Of a stretch of DNA of 48,565 bases, positions 43,935 to 48,565 are shown piece after piece. The notes beneath the pieces are model-generated. The model saw only the letters and a program-made list of their open reading frames with translations. It had not been told where the DNA came from and ran no database searches. Source of the DNA: Ruminococcus sp. (GTDB lineage Bacteria > Bacillota > Clostridia > Oscillospirales > Ruminococcaceae); assembly GCA_017471405.1 (NCBI GenBank), contig JAFUTK010000006.1:1-48565 (forward strand). The letters are read 5' to 3'. Numbering within the stretch: the first letter of the stretch is position 1; each line of letters begins with the position of its first letter. The translations under genes were made by a program, and so were the position numbers.

Positions 43935-43963
43935 ATGATAACACGAAATCCCGCCGATGTCAA
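43935..43963 (-). promoter_or_regulatory. Promoter of the GH10-araD unit
   Basis: On the minus strand TTGACA (43958-43963) and TATCAT (43935-43940) are separated by 17 bp, about 60 bp before the start codon. Confidence 0.7.
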
Positions 43964-43965
43964 GC

Positions 43966-43990
43966 TTGATAAAAGCTATCTGTTTATCAA
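43966..43990. promoter_or_regulatory. Inverted repeat between divergent promoters
   Basis: TTGATAAA (43966-43973) and TTTATCAA (43983-43990) form an 8-bp inverted repeat with a 9-bp centre. It abuts the -35 of the xylanase promoter and lies 24 bp from the -35 of the MoxR promoter, a position suited to an operator. No regulator gene is adjacent. Confidence 0.4.
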
Positions 43991-44013
43991 TTTTTGCGAC
44001 AGTTCACAGGGGC

Positions 44014-44042
44014 TTGAAATAGAGAGGGCTATATGTTATACT
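44014..44042 (+). promoter_or_regulatory. Promoter of the MoxR-DUF58-transglutaminase operon
   Basis: TTGAAA (44014-44019) and TATACT (44037-44042) are 17 bp apart, about 48 bp upstream of the MoxR start codon. Confidence 0.7.
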
Positions 44043-44089
44043 TTAGGTGACAAGCACTGTGGCAAAAAAGTCGAAAGGAGGAGCAAAAA

Positions 44090-45007
44090 ATGATTGGTAA
44101 GCTAAAAGCCTGCATACGGGAATATTTTGTGGGAGAGGAGGAGACGGTTGACTGTCTGCTCATTTGCCTGTTTGCGGGAGGTCATGTGCTGCTGGAGGGT
44201 GTGCCCGGCGTGGGCAAGACCACCCTTGCCTCCACTCTGGCGAGGGCTGTGAAATGCGACTTCGGCAGGATACAGTTCACTCCCGACACCCTGCCCTCTG
44301 ATGTGACGGGCACCGAGATATTCAATATGAAGACGGGAGAGTTTGAGTTCCGGCAGGGGGCTGTGATGCATCAGATAATTCTCGCCGACGAGATAAACCG
44401 CACCTCACCTAAGACCCAGGCGAGCCTGCTGGAAGCAATGGCGGAGGGACAGGTCACCGTCGGAGGGGTAAGGCACCCTCTGCCAAAGCCATTTATGGTC
44501 ATAGCCACACAGAACCCTGCCGCCTTTACCGGCACCTATCCTCTGCCGGAGGCGCAGATAGACAGATTTATGATGAAGCTGACCCTTTCCTACCCGGAGG
44601 AGGGGGAGGAGCTCCGTATGACTAAGAATATGCTTGCCGGAAAGGAGCCCGGCACCTTAGAGAGCATCATCACCGCCGAGGAGGTGCTTAAGCTTCAGCA
44701 GAGGGCGGCAAGCGTCACCGTAAAGGACGAGGTTATACTGTACGCCCGGAACATCGCCAAGCTGACAAGGGAGGAAAAGCGGTTCGTGCTGGGTGCCAGC
44801 CCCAGAGCTGTGCTGGCGCTCATAAAAGCCTCCCAGGCAAGAGCCCTGCTGGAGGGCAGGGATTTCGTCAAGCCCGACGATGTGAAATATGTGGCACCCC
44901 ACGTTCTCACTCACAGGCTGTCCCTTACCTCCGAGGCAAGGAGCGCCAGAGAGGACAAGGACGGCATCATTGCAAAGCTAATCGGCAGGGCAAAGGTACC
45001 TATGTGA
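44090..45007 (+). CDS. MoxR family AAA+ ATPase
   Basis: MoxR ATPases act as chaperones in assembly of envelope or metal-containing complexes. The 305-residue protein has Walker A GVPGVGKTTLASTLARA (about residues 36-52), Walker B ILADEINRTSPKTQASLLEAM (about 100-120), sensor 1 ATQNPAAFTGTYPLPEAQIDRF, and a lid domain with GASPRAVLALIKASQA. AAAGGAGGAGC precedes the ATG. It begins the set MoxR, DUF58, transglutaminase, which is conserved in many bacteria. Confidence 0.94.
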   Translation: MIGKLKACIREYFVGEEETVDCLLICLFAGGHVLLEGVPGVGKTTLASTLARAVKCDFGRIQFTPDTLPSDVTGTEIFNMKTGEFEFRQGAVMHQIILADEINRTSPKTQASLLEAMAEGQVTVGGVRHPLPKPFMVIATQNPAAFTGTYPLPEAQIDRFMMKLTLSYPEEGEELRMTKNMLAGKEPGTLESIITAEEVLKLQQRAASVTVKDEVILYARNIAKLTREEKRFVLGASPRAVLALIKASQARALLEGRDFVKPDDVKYVAPHVLTHRLSLTSEARSAREDKDGIIAKLIGRAKVPM

Positions 45008-45032
45008 CACAGACATACAAACAGGAGCATTT

Positions 45033-46196
45033 ATGAGAAGAAACAGGATCATCTGGGGAGTACTGTGGGTGCTGTCCGTCGTCTGCATCAGCTTAGACGG
45101 CGGAGCGGTGACCTACGGCTTTTTCACAGCGATAACGCTTGTCCCCATAGTCTCCGCTCTTTATCTGCTGGCAGTATATAAGCTGTTTCATATATATCAG
45201 GAGCTAGACCAGCGGTTCATCACAGTGAACGAGCCGGTCAGCTACCGCTTTGCTCTGGCGGACGAATACCCCATACAGTTTTCAGGCATAAGGGTGAGGT
45301 TTTTTACAAGCTTTTCCTCCATCACCGACCTGGACGACGAGACGGAATACGAGCTGGCGCCCCATTCGAGAATAGAAAAGGAGACAAGGCTCATCTGCAA
45401 ATATCGGGGAGAGTATGAGATAGGAATAAGGGAGATAGAGATACAGGACTTCTTTCGGCTGTTTAGGATAAGATACAAGAACAAAGAGCGCATAAGGGTC
45501 TTTGTAAAGCCCCAGCTGATAGAGACTGACTCTGTCGGGGATATCAGGCTATCCGATGCGGTGAGAAGCTCCGAGCAAAGCAAAAGCGAGCCCGATGTGC
45601 TGAGCCGGGATTATGTCCCCGGTGACGACCGCCGGTATATCAACTGGAGCCAGTATGCCAGAACAGGCACCCTTATGACAAGGCTGCTGACAGGCACCGA
45701 CCATCAGGAGATAGCCGTCATCACCGACACCTACCGCAGAGACAGCGAGCCCTCAGAGTTCCTGCCCGCCGAGAACAGGATATTGGAGATAACGCTGGCG
45801 CTCTGCTATTATTTCAGCAGGAACAGGATAAACTTTTCCGAGTACCATTTGCAGAATGAGATGGTCTGTCTCAATGCCGAGAACACCAAGGCCTTTGATG
45901 AGCTTTACGAGGCCTTAGCGGAGGTTAGCTTCAACAGTCGCAACACTCACAAGAGCCTATACAAGTCAGTGCTGCGGAGGCGGGATATCTTTGAAAGCTC
46001 TATGGTGTTCATTGTCCTGTCGGTATGGGACAGGCTGACCGACGGTATGCTAAGGGAGCTGGAACGAAACGGTCTCCACGCCGTCATATGCTTTGTGAGC
46101 GATAATGAGGACCTAAGGCCGGAGCTGTCGGAGCACAGGAGCTGTGACCTCATACAGCTCTCGCCCTACAGGGACATAACAGGGGGGCTTAAGTAA
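45033..46196 (+). CDS. DUF58 domain protein
   Basis: The 387-residue protein has two N-terminal membrane helices (about 7-21 and 26-48) and a beta-rich domain. The DUF58 motif follows in RDYVPGDDRRYINWSQYARTGTLMTRLL (about 190-217), then a vWA-like C-terminal part. DUF58 proteins are encoded with MoxR ATPases and transglutaminases. It overlaps the following gene by one base (TAATG), so the two are translationally coupled. The exact function is unknown. Confidence 0.9.
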   Translation: MRRNRIIWGVLWVLSVVCISLDGGAVTYGFFTAITLVPIVSALYLLAVYKLFHIYQELDQRFITVNEPVSYRFALADEYPIQFSGIRVRFFTSFSSITDLDDETEYELAPHSRIEKETRLICKYRGEYEIGIREIEIQDFFRLFRIRYKNKERIRVFVKPQLIETDSVGDIRLSDAVRSSEQSKSEPDVLSRDYVPGDDRRYINWSQYARTGTLMTRLLTGTDHQEIAVITDTYRRDSEPSEFLPAENRILEITLALCYYFSRNRINFSEYHLQNEMVCLNAENTKAFDELYEALAEVSFNSRNTHKSLYKSVLRRRDIFESSMVFIVLSVWDRLTDGMLRELERNGLHAVICFVSDNEDLRPELSEHRSCDLIQLSPYRDITGGLK

Positions 46197-48403
46197 TGAT
46201 GACTATGCCCGCCCTTTACGATATTATAAATATACTTCCGCTGTCACTGCTCTCGGTGATGCTGCTGGGCGGCTATGCCGGCATACCGGAAAAAAGCGCT
46301 GCCGCGGTCATTTTCTGTCTGCTCTTTACTGTCTGGCTGACGGCGCTTAAAAACATGAAGCTGAAAAACCGGCTGCGGAATGTAGGGCTCGTTCTGGTAT
46401 TTATCCTCGGGCTCTGGCTGGCTGTGGGAGAAGAGAGCAGAGATATCTTTTTTGAGAAGCATCTCTGGGTGGCATGGGTGTTTGGCTTCAGCGCCGGAGC
46501 AGTGGTAATTGGGCTCATTTTATACCGGAGCATCTGGCTGCGGAGGGCCGCAGCGCTGGCACTGCTGGGCTGGTGCATTGTTATGACAGTTTTCGGCAGG
46601 GACATCGGCAAGGGAGCCTTTGCGCTTATCTGCTTTTTCCTGCTTATCCGCGCTTCTGAGGAGATACAGCGTAGGTGGCCAAAAAGCGGCAGCCCGGAGA
46701 TGGAAGGGCACATCACCCGGACGGCTCCGTTTATTGCAGCGCTCTGCCTTATTGTCTACTTTACTCCGGCGCCTGACAAGCCCTTCAGCTGGCAGTTTGT
46801 CAAGGATATCTATTACAGGACGGCTTCCTTCATCGGGCGCATATTCGGCACCTTTACCGAGCGCTCCGACGACTACGGCTCTATGGGCTTTTCGGAGGAG
46901 GGCGGCTTTCTCTCAAAGCTGGGGAGCAATGACGACGAGGTGATGTACATCACAGTTCTCGGCAGCTCCTCCGGGGAATACAGACTGGTGGGTTGCATAA
47001 GCGGCGACTTTGACGGCAGGGAGTGGGTATTCGGAGGTGAACCCGGGAACGAGCTGCGGACTATGGACTCCGTCGAGACCTTTGCCGCTGTGAGCAAGTA
47101 TTCCGTTTCAGAAAGAACCGACCTCATCATGAGGGTAGATATGGATAACGAGATGGGGTATTACAGCACAAGGTATATCTTTGCCCCCTCCAAAATCAAG
47201 TCGGAGACCACCAAAGGAAACGGCTTTAACATAAGCGAAAACGGTTTGAGCATAATTTCCGACAAGTGGCTGGGATATAAGGACACCTACCGGGTCTCCT
47301 GCTACGAGCTCAATTTCCGAAACCCGAAGCTGCCGGAGCTGCTTGAAAATGCCGCACCGCTGAATGAGGCAGAATGGAAGCAGTCTGCCGCTATGGTGGG
47401 AAGTCCCGGTATTTCCTTTGAGGAATATCAGAGCTACCGGAGCAAGGTCTATGAGAACTTCTGTCGCTCACGGGGAGTATCGGAGGAAGTGGAGAAGATA
47501 CTTGCCGCCATAAGGAGCGAGGCCTCCGGAAGATATGAGGCGGCTAAAATGCTGGAGACCTTCCTCAGACAGATGGAATACTCCACCGACTGCGGGCCTC
47601 TCCCGGACACCGTTACCGATGCGGCCAGCTTTCTTGACTATTTCCTGCTGACCTCACAGAAGGGCTACTGTATGCACTACTCAACAGCCTTTGTGCTGAT
47701 GGCGAACGAGCTAGGGATACCTTGCCGTCACGTTCAGGGCTACTATGTGAAAAAGAGCTTCGGCGGCAGGGTCACCGTTATGGAGAAGAACGCTCACGCC
47801 TGGCCGGAGGTGTATTTCGACAATGTGGGCTGGGTGGCCTTTGAGCCGACGCCGGGGTTCTCGGTATCCTCGGGCTGGGCGCTTGATGATATCCAGCTTT
47901 CCGACCTGGAGAGCTCCCCGCCGGAGCCGGAGATAACAATAAATATTCCGGAGCCTGTGGTTCTCCCGGAGGTAACGGAGGAGGAACAGGCAGGGCTTGA
48001 CCCACTTATTTTCATTATCCCCACGCTGGCGGTCATAGGCTTCCTGCTGATGTTTTACGCTGTGAGCCGGTTTCTGAACGCAAGGAAATACAGGCAGATG
48101 GGGACGACTGAGAAATTTAAGTTTCTTGCCGGGCAGGATATCCGGCTTATCGGGTATCTGGGGATAAGCCCCGGGGAGGGCGAGACCCTGTCGGAATATG
48201 CAGAGAGGATAACTGCCTCTGATGAAGAGGGGCTCACAGAGCGCATAGGGTTTATCCAACTGTATGAGGCTGTGCTCTACTCGGACAGAGGGGTGACTTC
48301 CGATGAATTATCCGCGGCGGAGGAAAACACCCGCGCACTGCGTGAGCTGGTGAAAAAGCGGAGCCTGAGGCTCAGGGTGATGCTAATCGTCAGGGGGCGT
48401 TGA
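46196..48403 (+). CDS. Transglutaminase-like membrane protein (TgpA type)
   Basis: The 735-residue protein has an N-terminal block of five or six membrane helices (about 12-200) and an extracytoplasmic middle. The transglutaminase core (about 460-560) has the catalytic Cys in QKGYCMHYSTAFVLMANELGIPCRHVQGYYV and the catalytic His in NAHAWPEVYF. The third position is Glu in VAFEPTPGF, as in TgpA-like members. A Pro/Glu-rich linker, a further helix (about 602-622) and a cytoplasmic tail with a DUF4129-like segment follow. With MoxR and DUF58 it forms a conserved envelope unit. Confidence 0.92.
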   Translation: MMTMPALYDIINILPLSLLSVMLLGGYAGIPEKSAAAVIFCLLFTVWLTALKNMKLKNRLRNVGLVLVFILGLWLAVGEESRDIFFEKHLWVAWVFGFSAGAVVIGLILYRSIWLRRAAALALLGWCIVMTVFGRDIGKGAFALICFFLLIRASEEIQRRWPKSGSPEMEGHITRTAPFIAALCLIVYFTPAPDKPFSWQFVKDIYYRTASFIGRIFGTFTERSDDYGSMGFSEEGGFLSKLGSNDDEVMYITVLGSSSGEYRLVGCISGDFDGREWVFGGEPGNELRTMDSVETFAAVSKYSVSERTDLIMRVDMDNEMGYYSTRYIFAPSKIKSETTKGNGFNISENGLSIISDKWLGYKDTYRVSCYELNFRNPKLPELLENAAPLNEAEWKQSAAMVGSPGISFEEYQSYRSKVYENFCRSRGVSEEVEKILAAIRSEASGRYEAAKMLETFLRQMEYSTDCGPLPDTVTDAASFLDYFLLTSQKGYCMHYSTAFVLMANELGIPCRHVQGYYVKKSFGGRVTVMEKNAHAWPEVYFDNVGWVAFEPTPGFSVSSGWALDDIQLSDLESSPPEPEITINIPEPVVLPEVTEEEQAGLDPLIFIIPTLAVIGFLLMFYAVSRFLNARKYRQMGTTEKFKFLAGQDIRLIGYLGISPGEGETLSEYAERITASDEEGLTERIGFIQLYEAVLYSDRGVTSDELSAAEENTRALRELVKKRSLRLRVMLIVRGR

Positions 48404-48427
48404 CTTTTCGATGCGGGGTGGTATAAT
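48400..48427 (+). promoter_or_regulatory. Promoter reading out of the window
   Basis: TTGACT (48400-48405) and TATAAT (48422-48427) are 16 bp apart and overlap the end of the transglutaminase gene. Transcription would enter repeat copy 9 and whatever gene lies beyond the window. Confidence 0.6.
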
Positions 48428-48439
48428 AAGATAAATCAG

Positions 48440-48565
48440 AATTTGCGGGGCACGCCCCCGCGGGCGAATTCGCGTTACGCTCCTTCGTCGCTTTCAATTG
48501 AGCGGGCGACGTACTTTTGCACCCGCGGTTGTGACCTTTGTTAGTGTGAAGAACTGAAAATGCGC
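48440..48565 (-). repeat. Intergenic repeat, copy 9 (inverted module D fragment, runs off the window)
   Basis: As in copy 6 the module D end is reversed: GCGTTACGCTCCTTCGTCGC (about 48472-48491) followed by GCGGGCGACG and ACCCGCGGTTGTGACC. It starts with a GCGGGGCACGCCCCCGC palindrome-like run (48444-48460) and GCGAATTCGC (48463-48472). The window ends inside or just after it. Confidence 0.7.

Overview
The window looks like the replication-origin region of a Gram-positive, low-to-mid GC member of the Clostridia, most like a Ruminococcus-type gut or rumen fibre degrader. The reasons are the rpmH-rnpA-yidD-yidC-khpB block divergent from dnaA-dnaN-yaaA-recF-remB-gyrB-gyrA, the Firmicutes-type NusA/YlxR/YlxQ/IF2 cluster, strong AAGGAGG ribosome-binding sites, and lipoprotein mannanase and xylanase genes. 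The species assignment is inference; there is no rRNA in the window.

Layout. 1-3.7 kb (minus strand): khpB, yidC, yidD, rnpA, rpmH. 3.7-4.2 kb: divergent rpmH and dnaA promoters. 4.2-15.4 kb (plus): dnaA, a candidate oriC, dnaN, a stand-alone FakA-C-like protein, yaaA, recF, remB, gyrB, a YcxB-like membrane protein, gyrA. 16-18 kb: a SLOG/DUF1273 protein, a divergent LCP-like protein and a PII-like protein. 18.1-18.4 kb: a 332-bp long inverted repeat. 18.5-27.9 kb: nusA, ylxR, ylxQ, infB, rimP (moved from its usual place before nusA), rbfA, tatD, a small membrane protein, nrnA, truB, ribF. 28.4-33.6 kb: a GldA/GldF/GldG-like ABC system with a DUF4340 protein. 33.7-34.6 kb: a small hypothetical and a CYTH protein. 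34.7-38.9 kb: a GH26 mannanase-like lipoprotein divergent from an AraC regulator, a GH27 alpha-galactosidase and a small Cys4 protein (a galactomannan locus). 38.9-41.3 kb (minus): ECF sigma factor, anti-sigma factor and DUF4097 lipoprotein behind a matching ECF-type promoter. 41.4-43.9 kb (minus): GH10 xylanase and araD. 44-48.4 kb (plus): MoxR ATPase, DUF58 protein and transglutaminase membrane protein.

The most unusual feature is a dispersed, hairpin-rich intergenic repeat family. There are nine copies or fragments in 48.5 kb, of about 120 to 590 bp. Most begin within a few tens of bases of a stop codon and lie in the same orientation as the upstream gene. They are mosaics: modules (called A-D here) occur in different combinations, two fragments are inverted, one copy is internally rearranged, and individual hairpin cassettes are cleanly present in some copies and absent in others. 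No copy carries a convincing gene. A second observation is a candidate origin in the dnaA-dnaN gap. It has paired 9-mers of the form TTTCAACAG and a CTA-triplet run next to an AT-rich stretch, but no canonical TTATCCACA box, and the DnaA recognition helix has Asn where Asp is usual.
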